A stretch of DNA of 64,000 nt from Verrucolacustris sp044348085 (GCA_044348085.1 JBIKTM010000005.1:22226-86225), one strand, 5' to 3'. Shown: positions 1 through 8,753, counted from the stretch's first letter. Notes: generated by a model from the letters alone, not told the origin. A program made the numbers and translations.

Positions 1-1
1 T

Positions 2-790
2 GGTTTTATTTCGGGAGCGACAACAGTGGCTTCTCGGTTAGCAAACATTCCGTACTTTCTTCACGAATCGAATGCGATTCCGGGAAGGGCAACACGCCTT
101 CTTGCAAAAGGGGCCAAGCAGGTTTTTGTGGGATTTGCAGAGTGCGAATCGGGATTAGGCGGTGTGAAAGCCACAGTGAGCGGAACACCTGTGCGGGGTC
201 GGTTAGGAAAAATGGAGAAAGAGGCGGCCCTTAAAAAACTAGGCCTTCACCCCCATCGTCGCTTGGTGGCTGTCCTTGGAGGAAGTCAGGGTGCGCGTGG
301 ATTGAATGAAGCAATGGTGAATGGGCTGGGAGCATTGAAAAGCGAGGCGCAGCATTTGCAGATTTTACATTTAGCGGGTGAAGCACATGTGGAAAAGGTG
401 CGGCGAGCTTATGAGGGAACTGGATTTCATGCGGTGGTGATGGGTTTTTGTGACGAGATGGAGGCAGTGTATGCAGCGGCAGAACTGGTGGTCGCCCGAT
501 CGGGAGCGGGAACACTTGCTGAATTAGCGGCTTGTGAGGTGCCTGCCATTCTCGTGCCTTTTCCTGCGGCAGCGGGAGATCATCAAATGGCCAATGCCCG
601 AGCTTATTCTCAAGAGGGAGCGGGGGAAGTGGTGGCGGAGAAATATCTTATTGGAACGGAGTTGGGACAGCGCATCGCCAGGCTTCTAGCAGATCCAAGT
701 CGATGCGAACGAATGAAGCATTGGGCAAAAGGACAACAAAAACCGCAAGCGGCGGAAAAGATCGCGGAGGTGATTTCCCGTGAGCTTTAA
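2..790 (+). CDS. murG: MurG, lipid II synthase (5' partial)
   Basis: UDP-GlcNAc:undecaprenyl-pyrophosphoryl-MurNAc-pentapeptide transferase, the last step of lipid II synthesis on the inner face of the membrane. The reading frame is open from base 2, so the gene begins upstream of the window. Visible motifs are HESNAIPGRATRLLA (family HExNAxxGxxNR), the nucleotide-binding GGSQGARGLNEA and, near the C-terminus, SGAGTLAELAACEVPAILVP, typical of the GT28 C-terminal domain. About 262 residues are present of the roughly 360 usual for the family. It is the first visible gene of a dcw operon; its TAA stop overlaps the GTG start of murCB by 11 bases, which suggests translational coupling. The family is certain; only the N-terminus is missing. 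Confidence 0.95.
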   Translation, partial: GFISGATTVASRLANIPYFLHESNAIPGRATRLLAKGAKQVFVGFAECESGLGGVKATVSGTPVRGRLGKMEKEAALKKLGLHPHRRLVAVLGGSQGARGLNEAMVNGLGALKSEAQHLQILHLAGEAHVEKVRRAYEGTGFHAVVMGFCDEMEAVYAAAELVVARSGAGTLAELAACEVPAILVPFPAAAGDHQMANARAYSQEGAGEVVAEKYLIGTELGQRIARLLADPSRCERMKHWAKGQQKPQAAEKIAEVISREL

Positions 791-3056
791 TTCTTCTGAT
801 TGGATTAAGGGGAAGAAGAGAATTCACCTGATTGGTGTTTCTGGTTCCGGAATGACCCCATTGGCTGAAATTCTCCTCGATTTAGGGCATCGGGTAAGCG
901 GGTCGGATATTAAGCCTGTCGCAGATCGGTTACTGAAGAGAGGACTTGAATTTACCCTAGGTCACGAGTTTTCCAAAATGGATGAAGTGGATGCGGTGGT
1001 GGCATCGGCAGCGATTCCAGATGAAAACAGGGAGTGGATGGAGGCGAAGAAGCGCAAGATATCAAGGTTTCGTCGAGGTGAGGTTTTGGCTCAGTTGGCT
1101 CAGGGAAAAAAGCTCGTGGCTGTGATGGGTTCTCACGGGAAGACAACCACAGCAACCCTTTTGGCGCAGATTTTCCATGAGGCAGGGTTAGAACCGTGTT
1201 TTTATTTGGGTGGATACTCGCCTGCCCTGGGTGTTTCAGGAGCTTGGAATAAGGGGGAGTGGTTGATTGCTGAGGTGGACGAGAGCGAGGGGGCACCCGC
1301 ACAGATGAAGCCTTGGGCGGCGCTGCTGTTAAATGCGGATCACGAGCATGTGGATCGCTATGCGGATGAGAAAGCGGTAGTGGCGGCTTATCGTGAGGTT
1401 TTGGGTCAAGTCACAGGCCCTGTTGTAGTTGTGGCCAAGGAGGAAAAAGCGGCCATGGAGGCAACGATGGGGGTGAAAACCAAAGTTACTTTCGGGTGGG
1501 AGAAGAGTGAGGCTGATTATGTGGGTCGGTGGGAGGGGGAGACTGCGAACGGGATTCAATTTGGAGTAATGAAAAGTGGAAAAGATTTGGGAAGTTTTTC
1601 AGTGGCAGCTACAGGAAGGCACAATGGAGGAAACGCTTTGGGAGGGTTGGCTTTGGCAGCGGAGTTGGGAGTGGAGGTCGAGAAGATCCGTAAGGGCTTG
1701 AAAGCGTTTCGACGGGCAGATCGAAGATTCGAAATTCTTACTAGTGGGCCCGGCTTGGAGGTGGTGGATGACTATGCGCATCACCCGAGAGAGGTGGAGG
1801 CGACGATTGCGTCCGCCCGCGCAAGGGGTCGGGCACGTGTGGTGGCAATCTTTCAACCTCATCGTCACACAAGATTGGCGACTTTTATGAGTGGATTCGC
1901 GGAGGCGCTACGGAATGCGGATCACGTTGTGATTTTACCTACGTATGCGGCTGGAGAGAAAACTATGGAGGGGGCGGGGGTCGAGCAACTTGTTCGGGCG
2001 ATTCAAGAAAAGGGAGGAACGGTGGATTTGGCGGGATCGATGTCGGAGTGCAGGTCGATTTTGGGAAGGCTTTGGCAAGAGGGGGATCTGTTTTTAATGA
2101 TGGGTGCAGGGGATGTGACCCAAATGGCCCGTAAGATGGCGAAAGATTTTCTTGGGTTCTACAAGGTAAGGGATTTGGCAAAAGGCGAGGGGGTTGTGCG
2201 TTGGTATGAGCCGATGCGGAAGCACACCACCATTCGTATTGGAGGGCCAGCGCAAGTGTGGTTTGAGCCAGAAAGTGAAGCTGCATTAGGTCGGGTCGTG
2301 GAGTGGTGTGCAAATGAGAAGGTGCCTCTGACCGTGGTAGGACGGGGAAGTAACCTACTGGTGCGGGATGGCGGTATTTCGGGGGTGTGCGTGCATTTTG
2401 GTCAACCGGGCATGAGCAAGATCGAGGTGGTGGATGGCAAGATTCATGCGGGGGCGGGAGCTCGGCTTAAACAGATTGTCGCTGTGGCAAAAGCAAACGG
2501 AATCATGGGTTTGGAATTTATGGAAGGGATTCCCGGCGCTCTTGGCGGGGCGATGAGGATGAATGCTGGGGCGATGGAGTCTTGGACCTTTGAAACGATA
2601 GAAAGCGTGAGGGTGATGGACCGAAAAGGAAAAGTGAGTGAGGTATTGAGAGGTGAGTTCGAGGTGAAATATCGGAGGGTACCAAGATTAGTGGAGGAGA
2701 TTGCGGTGGGGGCTGTTCTGCATGGGAAGCCAGGGAATCCTGAGGAGATTGCTGAAAAACTTAAACAGTACAGCCGGAAGAGATGGGATTCGCAACCCGC
2801 TGCGCCTAGTGCGGGTTGTATTTTCAAGAATGCGGAGAAGATTCCTGCAGGAAGATTGATCGAAGAGTTGGGATTGAAGGATACAGCGATCGGAGGTGCT
2901 CGGATCTCGCCCGTGCACGGAAATTTCATCGTGAACCAAGGCGGAGCGAAAGCGGTGGATGTGTTGGCGTTGATGGATCAGGTTCGGGCAAGGGCTCAAA
3001 AGGATCGGGGAATCGATTTGGAGCCTGAGGTCATTGTGGTGGGGGAAGACGAATGA
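780..3056 (+). CDS. murCB: MurC-MurB fusion: UDP-MurNAc-L-Ala ligase / UDP-MurNAc dehydrogenase
   Basis: A single 758-residue protein joins two early peptidoglycan-precursor enzymes of the cytoplasm. Residues 1-460 are MurC: N-terminal GVSGSGM (19-25), ATP P-loop GSHGKTTT (117-124), NADHEHVD (185-192) and DDYAHHPREVEA (330-341). Residues 465-758 are MurB (FAD/NADPH): TTIRIGGPAQ (483-492), GRGSNLLVRDGG (521-532), GIPGALGGAMRMNAGA (583-598), SAGCIFKN (677-684) and a terminal Glu in LEPEV (747-751). Cys680 sits where the E. coli enzyme has its catalytic Ser; Cys is also found there in other MurB proteins. The order MurC then MurB matches the order of the separate genes elsewhere. The GTG start at 780 overlaps murG, and the stop overlaps the ddl start as ATGA. 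Confidence 0.95.
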   Translation: MSFNSSDWIKGKKRIHLIGVSGSGMTPLAEILLDLGHRVSGSDIKPVADRLLKRGLEFTLGHEFSKMDEVDAVVASAAIPDENREWMEAKKRKISRFRRGEVLAQLAQGKKLVAVMGSHGKTTTATLLAQIFHEAGLEPCFYLGGYSPALGVSGAWNKGEWLIAEVDESEGAPAQMKPWAALLLNADHEHVDRYADEKAVVAAYREVLGQVTGPVVVVAKEEKAAMEATMGVKTKVTFGWEKSEADYVGRWEGETANGIQFGVMKSGKDLGSFSVAATGRHNGGNALGGLALAAELGVEVEKIRKGLKAFRRADRRFEILTSGPGLEVVDDYAHHPREVEATIASARARGRARVVAIFQPHRHTRLATFMSGFAEALRNADHVVILPTYAAGEKTMEGAGVEQLVRAIQEKGGTVDLAGSMSECRSILGRLWQEGDLFLMMGAGDVTQMARKMAKDFLGFYKVRDLAKGEGVVRWYEPMRKHTTIRIGGPAQVWFEPESEAALGRVVEWCANEKVPLTVVGRGSNLLVRDGGISGVCVHFGQPGMSKIEVVDGKIHAGAGARLKQIVAVAKANGIMGLEFMEGIPGALGGAMRMNAGAMESWTFETIESVRVMDRKGKVSEVLRGEFEVKYRRVPRLVEEIAVGAVLHGKPGNPEEIAEKLKQYSRKRWDSQPAAPSAGCIFKNAEKIPAGRLIEELGLKDTAIGGARISPVHGNFIVNQGGAKAVDVLALMDQVRARAQKDRGIDLEPEVIVVGEDE

Positions 3057-3961
3057 AACCCGAGAAAATGAAAGTAGCGGTTTTGGCGGGTGGAATTTCA
3101 AGGGAGCGGGATGTCTCCTTGCGGAGTGGTGCGGGAGTGGCCAAGGCGTTGCGATCGTTGGGCGTGAAGGTGTTGGAGGTGGATGTGAAGGAGAAGGGGC
3201 TCAAAGTGCCGCAGGGAACTGACATATGTTTTCTATGTCTGCATGGAACCTATGGAGAGGATGGTGAGGTTCAGGCGGAGCTGGAGGCGGCTCAGATGCC
3301 ATTTACAGGAAGTGGTTCCGTAGCCAGCGCACTGGCTTTCGACAAACTGAGGGCCCGGGATGTCCTGGTGGCGGCTGGTATACCCATGGCTGAAAGTATG
3401 GAGTGGAGGAAGGATCATGATTGGAAACCTCCGTACGTGTGTAAACCCGTTGCGGATGGATCCAGTTTCGGTGTTCACCTTGTTCGTGATGAAAAAGAGG
3501 CGGCGACTGCAATGAAGAGTTCGGAAAAGTGGAAGGGTGCGATGATGATGGAGCGATTGGTAGAAGGAGTAGAAATGACCGTGGGCATCTTGGGGGAAAA
3601 ACCACTTCCTGTTGTTGAGATTAGGCCCGTAAAGGGATTTTATGATTTCGCCAATAAGTATACGGCAGGCGCAACCCAGTACCTTTGCCCCGCACCCATC
3701 ACCAAAGAACAGGCGGAAGAGGTGCAAGCCGTATCCCTTGCAGCTCATCGCGCGCTGGGTTGTGAGGTTCTATCTCGCGTGGATCTGATCGTTGATCGAG
3801 ATGGGAAAATCAATGTTTTGGAAGTTAATACGCTTCCAGGAATGACGGACCTGAGCCTCTTTCCGAAGGCAGGTCGGACCGGGGGAATCGATTTTGCATC
3901 CCTCTGTTTGAAAATATTAGAGCTTTCTTGGGAGAGATTCAAAAAAGGAGTGACATCATGA
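3053..3961 (+). CDS. ddl: D-alanine--D-alanine ligase
   Basis: ATP-grasp ligase that makes D-Ala-D-Ala for the MurF reaction in the cytoplasm. It has 302 residues, the normal size. Visible motifs: SRERDVSLRSG near residue 18 (family SxExxVSxxSG), HGTYGEDGEVQ, TGSGSVASALAFDK and, toward the C-terminus, RVDLIVDRDGKINVLEVNTLPGMTDLS, which carries the metal-binding Glu and Asn of the ATP-grasp fold. The start ATG overlaps the murCB stop, and its TGA overlaps the ATG of ftsQ. The operon context (murG-murCB-ddl-ftsQ-ftsA-ftsZ) is the classical dcw order. Confidence 0.96.
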   Translation: MKPEKMKVAVLAGGISRERDVSLRSGAGVAKALRSLGVKVLEVDVKEKGLKVPQGTDICFLCLHGTYGEDGEVQAELEAAQMPFTGSGSVASALAFDKLRARDVLVAAGIPMAESMEWRKDHDWKPPYVCKPVADGSSFGVHLVRDEKEAATAMKSSEKWKGAMMMERLVEGVEMTVGILGEKPLPVVEIRPVKGFYDFANKYTAGATQYLCPAPITKEQAEEVQAVSLAAHRALGCEVLSRVDLIVDRDGKINVLEVNTLPGMTDLSLFPKAGRTGGIDFASLCLKILELSWERFKKGVTS

Positions 3962-4869
3962 AGTTCAAACGAGTTCCATTCTTTTCGTCAAAAAAACAAC
4001 GTCAGCGAAGTCGGCGCGCACGGCATGTGCTGGCTGCGCGAATGACAGGAAAAGAGAGTGCGCGTGCATTTAGCCGGCGTGTTGGGTTTCTCCTTCTTCT
4101 TGCCGGTTCTTTGGCCACGGCTGCGTTAGTGACCTCGATCGGGATGGATGCGATTTTAGGGGCTCTTCTATATCGAAATACAGATTTCACTCTTCGGCGG
4201 TTCGTGATTGAACCTGCCAATAAGATTGGAAAGGGAGAACTCGTGGCGGCGAGTGGTGTGAAGATTGGTCAGAACGTCTTGCAACTGTCCTTAGACGAGG
4301 TGAAGGCATCGATTGAAAAGATTCCTCACGTGGCCTCGGTACGGGTGGAGCGTCATTTGCCTGATACTTTATACTTCTTTGTGGAAGAGCGGAGGCCTGT
4401 CGCCCTTTTGGCCCCTACGCCTTCTGCGGGGATGCAGTTGGCACAACCGATGTACTATATCGACACACGTGGCTTTGTCTTAAAGCCCAAGCCAGGGGAG
4501 AAGTTGATGTCGCTCCCTGTGATTACTGGAATTTCATCGGATGAGGTTGTGGAGGGTGAAGTAATGAATCATCCCGATGTCAAAGCAGCCCTTCTTTTTA
4601 TCCGAGAGGCTTCTCTGGCTGCCGTCCGGGATGGATTGGATTTCTCGAAAATAGTGATCGAGGGGCCCGGACGCTTCCAAATATCGACACCCAGAGGAGG
4701 AAAGATCCGTTTCCGGACTCAATTCCTGAGCGAACAGTTTGAGCGTCTGAACGTCATTTTTGAGTACGCGGAAACCAAGGGACGGATCGTTCAGACCGTA
4801 GATTTAACCCCTGAACGTAACGTTCCTGTCACCTTCTTGAGCACAAAACCTGGAGAACAAACCCTATGA
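3958..4869 (+). CDS. ftsQ: Cell division protein FtsQ
   Basis: Bitopic divisome protein that links FtsA/FtsZ on the inside with septal wall synthesis in the periplasm. The start is placed at ATG 3958, which overlaps the ddl stop (ATGA) and has AAAAAGGAG upstream, rather than the longer in-frame GTG at 3928; this gives 303 residues. A basic cytoplasmic N-terminus is followed by one membrane segment at about residues 40-65 (VGFLLLLAGSLATAALV). Next comes a POTRA domain, about 75-150, with VAASGVKIGQNVLQL and SVRVERHLPDTLYFFVEERRPVALL, and then the FtsQ beta domain. Sequence similarity in this family is low, so the call leans on topology, POTRA and position before ftsA. Confidence 0.9.
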   Translation: MKFKRVPFFSSKKQRQRSRRARHVLAARMTGKESARAFSRRVGFLLLLAGSLATAALVTSIGMDAILGALLYRNTDFTLRRFVIEPANKIGKGELVAASGVKIGQNVLQLSLDEVKASIEKIPHVASVRVERHLPDTLYFFVEERRPVALLAPTPSAGMQLAQPMYYIDTRGFVLKPKPGEKLMSLPVITGISSDEVVEGEVMNHPDVKAALLFIREASLAAVRDGLDFSKIVIEGPGRFQISTPRGGKIRFRTQFLSEQFERLNVIFEYAETKGRIVQTVDLTPERNVPVTFLSTKPGEQTL

Positions 4870-6116
4870 TCATGCGAAGAACCCCGACTGAAGAAATCCT
4901 CATTGCGACCGATCTTGGTACGCAAACGATGAAGGTAGCGGTTGCAGAGATGTCTGAGGACGGAGCGTTAACTTTATTAGGAGTGGGTGAGTCTGCATCC
5001 GCAGGAATGCGCAAAGCGGAGGTAACAGATTTTGGATATGCCCAAACGGCAGCCCGAGTCGCTCTGGCGGAAGCTGAGCGGAGGACTCAGGCAGAGATTA
5101 CTGAAGTCTACCTGTCTTTGAGCGGCACCCATTTAAACTCCAGAAACGAGACAGTGCGGGGCGTTACGGTTGCTGAGGATGATCATCGCGTGACGGAGGG
5201 ATCTCTAGAGGAACTGCATAAACTAGCGGCGAATCTGCCTTTGAGTCGGGATCATGCAATCCTCCACGAACTTTTGAGGGGTTACTCGTTAGATCGTGGG
5301 GTCGGTTCTGGTCAACCGCTGGGAGTGCATACCGAGCAGATTGAGGCGCACTACCATCTTGTGACTGGGAAAAGGACACTTCTGCAGACTGCGGTGCAGT
5401 GTGTGGCAGATCAGAAGATTCGGGTGAAAGGTTGCACCTTTTCGGCCTATGCCTCTGGGCTGGCTGTATTGAGTGAGGATGCAAAAAAGCGCGGAGCGGT
5501 GGTGATCGATCTGGGTGCCGGTGTTACAGATGTCGCAGTGTGGAGGGACGACGCAGTGGTGCATTCCGCTGTGCATGGAGTAGGTGGGGATCACCTGACA
5601 CAGGATCTTTCCATTGGTCTGGAGGTTCCATACGCGCGAGCCGAGAGGTTAAAAAAAGAGATGGGCTCTGTCGTTCTGGAGCCCATGGAGAAAGACGAGA
5701 AGATTACCCTAGCCCGTGAGGTGAGTTTTGATGGACGAGTCTTCTTTAAAGAGGCGATGGTGCAGATTCTGCAGGCTCGGATGGCGGAGATATGGCAGAT
5801 CATCAAAGATGATCTGGAGGAGCAGAATCTGTGGAGTGCGATTGAGACAGAGGTGGTGGTGACGGGTGGCGGGGCCCGACTCCGAGGACTTAGTCGCTTG
5901 GCATCTGAAATACTGCCACGCCCTGTGAGGATCGGCAGGACACGCGATTTTCTGGGCGAGCAGAGCGATCTGGAGCGGCCAGAATTTTCAACCGTCTTAG
6001 GCACCCTACGCTATGCGGCCGATTGTGAACGGCGGGAGTCCAGTCAGCTAAAGGGTTGGAGAAAAATTCAGAAATCCTTGGGACGGGTCGTCTCAGGAAT
6101 GCGCTTTTTGGCGTAA
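4866..6116 (+). CDS. ftsA: Cell division protein FtsA
   Basis: Actin-like ATPase that tethers FtsZ to the membrane and recruits the divisome. 416 residues, normal length. The phosphate-1 motif DLGTQTMKVAV is near residue 17, phosphate-2 VVIDLGAGVTDVAVW near 212, and the adenosine motif VVVTGGGARLRGL near 330. The last residues (WRKIQKSLGRVVSGMRFLA) can form the C-terminal amphipathic membrane-targeting helix typical of FtsA. The start ATG overlaps the ftsQ stop as ATGA and has GGAG eight bases upstream; ATG 4872 is a possible alternative. It is co-transcribed with ftsZ. Confidence 0.96.
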   Translation: MIMRRTPTEEILIATDLGTQTMKVAVAEMSEDGALTLLGVGESASAGMRKAEVTDFGYAQTAARVALAEAERRTQAEITEVYLSLSGTHLNSRNETVRGVTVAEDDHRVTEGSLEELHKLAANLPLSRDHAILHELLRGYSLDRGVGSGQPLGVHTEQIEAHYHLVTGKRTLLQTAVQCVADQKIRVKGCTFSAYASGLAVLSEDAKKRGAVVIDLGAGVTDVAVWRDDAVVHSAVHGVGGDHLTQDLSIGLEVPYARAERLKKEMGSVVLEPMEKDEKITLAREVSFDGRVFFKEAMVQILQARMAEIWQIIKDDLEEQNLWSAIETEVVVTGGGARLRGLSRLASEILPRPVRIGRTRDFLGEQSDLERPEFSTVLGTLRYAADCERRESSQLKGWRKIQKSLGRVVSGMRFLA

Positions 6117-6133
6117 AGAAAGGAAACAAAACT

Positions 6134-7327
6134 ATGAATCACTCATCTCAAGAAAATTCATCCGTAGCCATTCTTGCTCTCGGAGGAGCGGGAGCGGCGG
6201 TGCTTGACAATTTAGCGGTAGCTTGTGAGGGGGAGCATCGAACCCTCTGCATAGATACCGACGCGTTGGCGTTGCGTGGGACAGTGGCGGGGAAAAAGAT
6301 TCTAGTAGCTCCAGAGCGAGTGCATGGAATGGGTACAGGCGGCGAGGGGGAACTTTTGGAGGGATTGAGTTTGGAAGAGGGAGATAGTTTAGATCCGTTG
6401 CTTCAAGGAATTCAGACCGCCTTGATCGTACTATCCGTGAGTGGGGGCACGGGATCTGCACTTGGACCCAGTTTGGTACGACGATTAAAGAAGCAGGGAT
6501 CGGAAGTGGTGGTGTTCGCAATGACACCCTTTGGATTTGAGGGTCGAAAGAAAAAGGAGAAGGCTGAGTCGGCTTTGAAAGCGTTACGGAATTCAGCTGA
6601 TGCAGTGCTGGTTTTTGGAAACGACAGGTTGCTGGAGACTTCGATGGCAAAAGATTTAAGGGAGGGTCAGCGTGCATTGAATCGGGCGTTGGCAAAAACG
6701 ATTCATGGATTAGCTCATGTGATGGAGAAGGGGGGATTGGTGCATTTAGGCGTCGATGAGCTTCGTGAAGCTGTGGGTCAAGGGGTGGATGCGGTTGCCC
6801 AATTCGAAAATGCATGGGCAGGAGTAGCCGAGGCCTCTGGTGAGGGCCGGGAGGAGGCAGCGATAGAGGCGGTTGTGGAGGATATCCTTTTGGAGGATGG
6901 AAGGGCCTGGAAAGATGGAAATCGGGTTCTGGTGAGCGTGATCACTGGACCTGAGACATCTCTGCAGGATTTTCATGGTTTGCTTGAAAAAATCCGGCGC
7001 CGGCTACCCGTAGATCTGCCCATTTCCGCTGGGGCTGCTGTAGATCCTGAAAGAAGTGAGTCGATTGGATTGACTGTGCTTGTGACGAGGAGGTGTGAGG
7101 AGGTGATGTTACCAAAGGTCGAGGTGGCCTCGAAGTCGTCTGCTGAAATGAGCCAAGAGCAAGCTGAGTCGAAAGCTAAAAGAAGAAAGAAATTTGTAGC
7201 TGCCCAAGCCGAATTAGAATTCGATAAAACACCGAGCCGATTTGCGAGGTCATCTCCTAGCGTACGAGGGGCGGAGGATTTAGATCGGCCGACCTTCCAG
7301 CGGAAGGGGATTAAACTCAGGGTTTGA
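6134..7327 (+). CDS. ftsZ: Divergent FtsZ, tubulin-like division protein
   Basis: Position after ftsA and the fold identify it as FtsZ, the GTPase that forms the Z ring. 397 residues from ATG 6134, preceded by AAAGGAAA; a longer frame from 6056 would intrude into ftsA. The GTP-binding elements are recognisable but altered: T1 is ALGGAGAAVLDNL (15-27), the tubulin signature is SGGTGSALGP (103-112) in place of GGGTGTG, and the T7 loop, usually NxDxxD, reads HLGVDE (204-209), so the residues that activate GTP hydrolysis are not conserved. The C-terminal peptide DLDRPTFQRKG (382-392) closely resembles the conserved FtsA-binding tail (DxPxFxR). A lysine-rich linker lies at about 340-375. Divergent FtsZ proteins are known in Verrucomicrobiota; activity of this version is uncertain. 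Confidence 0.9.
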   Translation: MNHSSQENSSVAILALGGAGAAVLDNLAVACEGEHRTLCIDTDALALRGTVAGKKILVAPERVHGMGTGGEGELLEGLSLEEGDSLDPLLQGIQTALIVLSVSGGTGSALGPSLVRRLKKQGSEVVVFAMTPFGFEGRKKKEKAESALKALRNSADAVLVFGNDRLLETSMAKDLREGQRALNRALAKTIHGLAHVMEKGGLVHLGVDELREAVGQGVDAVAQFENAWAGVAEASGEGREEAAIEAVVEDILLEDGRAWKDGNRVLVSVITGPETSLQDFHGLLEKIRRRLPVDLPISAGAAVDPERSESIGLTVLVTRRCEEVMLPKVEVASKSSAEMSQEQAESKAKRRKKFVAAQAELEFDKTPSRFARSSPSVRGAEDLDRPTFQRKGIKLRV

Positions 7328-7335
7328 TTGATCGG

Positions 7336-7377
7336 TGACCCTTTCCTACCCAAGAGTTCGTCTTTAGGTTAGGGTCA
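7336..7377 (+). promoter_or_regulatory. Hairpin between ftsZ and the namZ-like gene
   Basis: TGACCCT (7336-7342) pairs with AGGGTCA (7371-7377), and inside it CCTA pairs with TAGG across a symmetrical TT/TT mismatch, giving a long stem. The 3' arm carries AGGG, the only Shine-Dalgarno-like sequence before the ATG at 7381. It may terminate or attenuate the dcw transcript or mask the ribosome site of the next gene. No T-run follows the stem, so a simple intrinsic terminator is less likely. Confidence 0.5.
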
Positions 7378-7380
7378 AGA

Positions 7381-8748
7381 ATGGCATTTCGGTTTCCATG
7401 TTTGCTCGGGTTGATCTGCTTCAGCGGGGCTTTTGCCCAAGAAGGTAGTGTTCCTGTCTTTCGCTTAGGCATCGATGTATTAGCGGATCGGGGTTTTCAG
7501 GATTTGAGGGGAAAGCGGGTAGGGTTGGTGACGAACCCATCGGGAGTTGATGGGAAGGGAGTGCCGACTTGGCGAAGGTTCCGGGATGCTGAAGGCGTAA
7601 ACTTAGTGGCTTTGTATGGGCCAGAACACGGGGTTTTTGGGAAAGTTGGTGCGGGAGATAAAGTTTCGGGTGAGAGGCACGGAGAGGATCAAAACCAAGA
7701 CGGAAAAATTTCGAAGAATGAAGAGACGGGGATCAGGGTTTTCTCGCTCTATGGGGATACGAGGAAACCCACTCCCAAGATGCTGGATGGTGTCGATGTG
7801 CTGGTTTACGACCTCCAGGATGTGGGGTGTAGGTCGTATACGTATATCAGCACATTGGGGTTGGTGATGGAGGCAGCACAGGAGAGGGGAGTCGAAGTAA
7901 TGGTGTTGGATCGTCCGAATCCTCTAGGAAACTTTCGCGTGGAGGGTCCGCGTCCGCAGGGAGAAGGAGTCCTGACCTCCTTTATTGGGCAGTACGACAT
8001 TCCTTATGTGTATGGGCTTACGGTAGGGGAGCTTGCCAAATGGATTAACGAAGTTCATTTGAGGCGCCCGTGTAGTTTGTCAGTGATTCCCATGAAGGGG
8101 TGGAATCAGAAGATGACTTGGGAGGATACTGGACTGAAGTGGGTTCCCACTTCACCCAATATTCCGATCACTCGTTGTGCGCGAGGGTACGTCGCAACTG
8201 GGTTCTTTGGGGAGTTGGGCGTTAGCAATGGAGCCAATCCAACGGGAGTACCCACGACGGGGTTGGATGGAACGGTGGTTCAGCCGTTTGATATCTTTGC
8301 GCTCGAGAATGTGGATGCGGAGGAGCTTTGTCGGAAAATGACAGAGTGGGGATTCAACGGGGTTAAGTTCACTCCGTTTCGCTTCAAACCGCCGACGGGT
8401 AAGTATCGATCCGTTGTCATGGCAGGGGCACGAGTCGCAATCGATCCGCAGGCTCCAGCTAATATTACGGCCATCAATATGGCGGGTCTGGAGTTTCTGA
8501 AAAAGCTTTTACCCAAAAAGAGGTTTTTCTCGGATGCGGAGAATATGTTGATGTTTGATAAGCTGAATCGAGGCCGACAGACAAGGAAGGCAGTTGAGGG
8601 GGGGATGAGCGCAAGGCAGATTGTGGCCAGTTGGGATGTAGGTGTGGCTAAGTGGCGAGAAGAGAGAAAGCCGTACTTGCTGTATCCGGAGAGTCCATTG
8701 CCGACACGAAAAGTCCCGGCCACGGGGTCGGCAAGGCTCAAGCCGTAA
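7381..8748 (+). CDS. DUF1343 / NamZ-like exo-beta-N-acetylmuramidase, exported
   Basis: 455 residues starting with a signal peptide (PCLLGLICFSGAFAQ, cleavage near residue 20). The DUF1343 family, formerly YbbC, includes NamZ of Bacillus, which releases MurNAc from the non-reducing ends of cell-wall fragments. Family motifs are GKRVGLVTNPSGVD (44-57), ALYGPEHGVFG (77-87; the Glu-His pair is the expected catalytic region), DVLVYDLQDVGCRSYTYI and LDRPNPLGN. A peptidoglycan-recycling role fits its place right after the division cluster. Odd feature: the loop after GERH carries DQNQDGKISKNE (103-114), a perfect EF-hand calcium-loop consensus, not a usual feature of the family as I know it. The ATG at 7381 is 4 bases past a hairpin. 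Confidence 0.88.
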   Translation: MAFRFPCLLGLICFSGAFAQEGSVPVFRLGIDVLADRGFQDLRGKRVGLVTNPSGVDGKGVPTWRRFRDAEGVNLVALYGPEHGVFGKVGAGDKVSGERHGEDQNQDGKISKNEETGIRVFSLYGDTRKPTPKMLDGVDVLVYDLQDVGCRSYTYISTLGLVMEAAQERGVEVMVLDRPNPLGNFRVEGPRPQGEGVLTSFIGQYDIPYVYGLTVGELAKWINEVHLRRPCSLSVIPMKGWNQKMTWEDTGLKWVPTSPNIPITRCARGYVATGFFGELGVSNGANPTGVPTTGLDGTVVQPFDIFALENVDAEELCRKMTEWGFNGVKFTPFRFKPPTGKYRSVVMAGARVAIDPQAPANITAINMAGLEFLKKLLPKKRFFSDAENMLMFDKLNRGRQTRKAVEGGMSARQIVASWDVGVAKWREERKPYLLYPESPLPTRKVPATGSARLKP

Positions 8749-8753
8749 ATTTA

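Noticed and set aside
2444..3101. Long minus-strand open frames opposite murCB and many other genes
   Set aside because: They lie antisense to genes with clear conserved motifs and encode Pro/Ser/Arg-rich sequence without domains; high G+C at third positions explains them.
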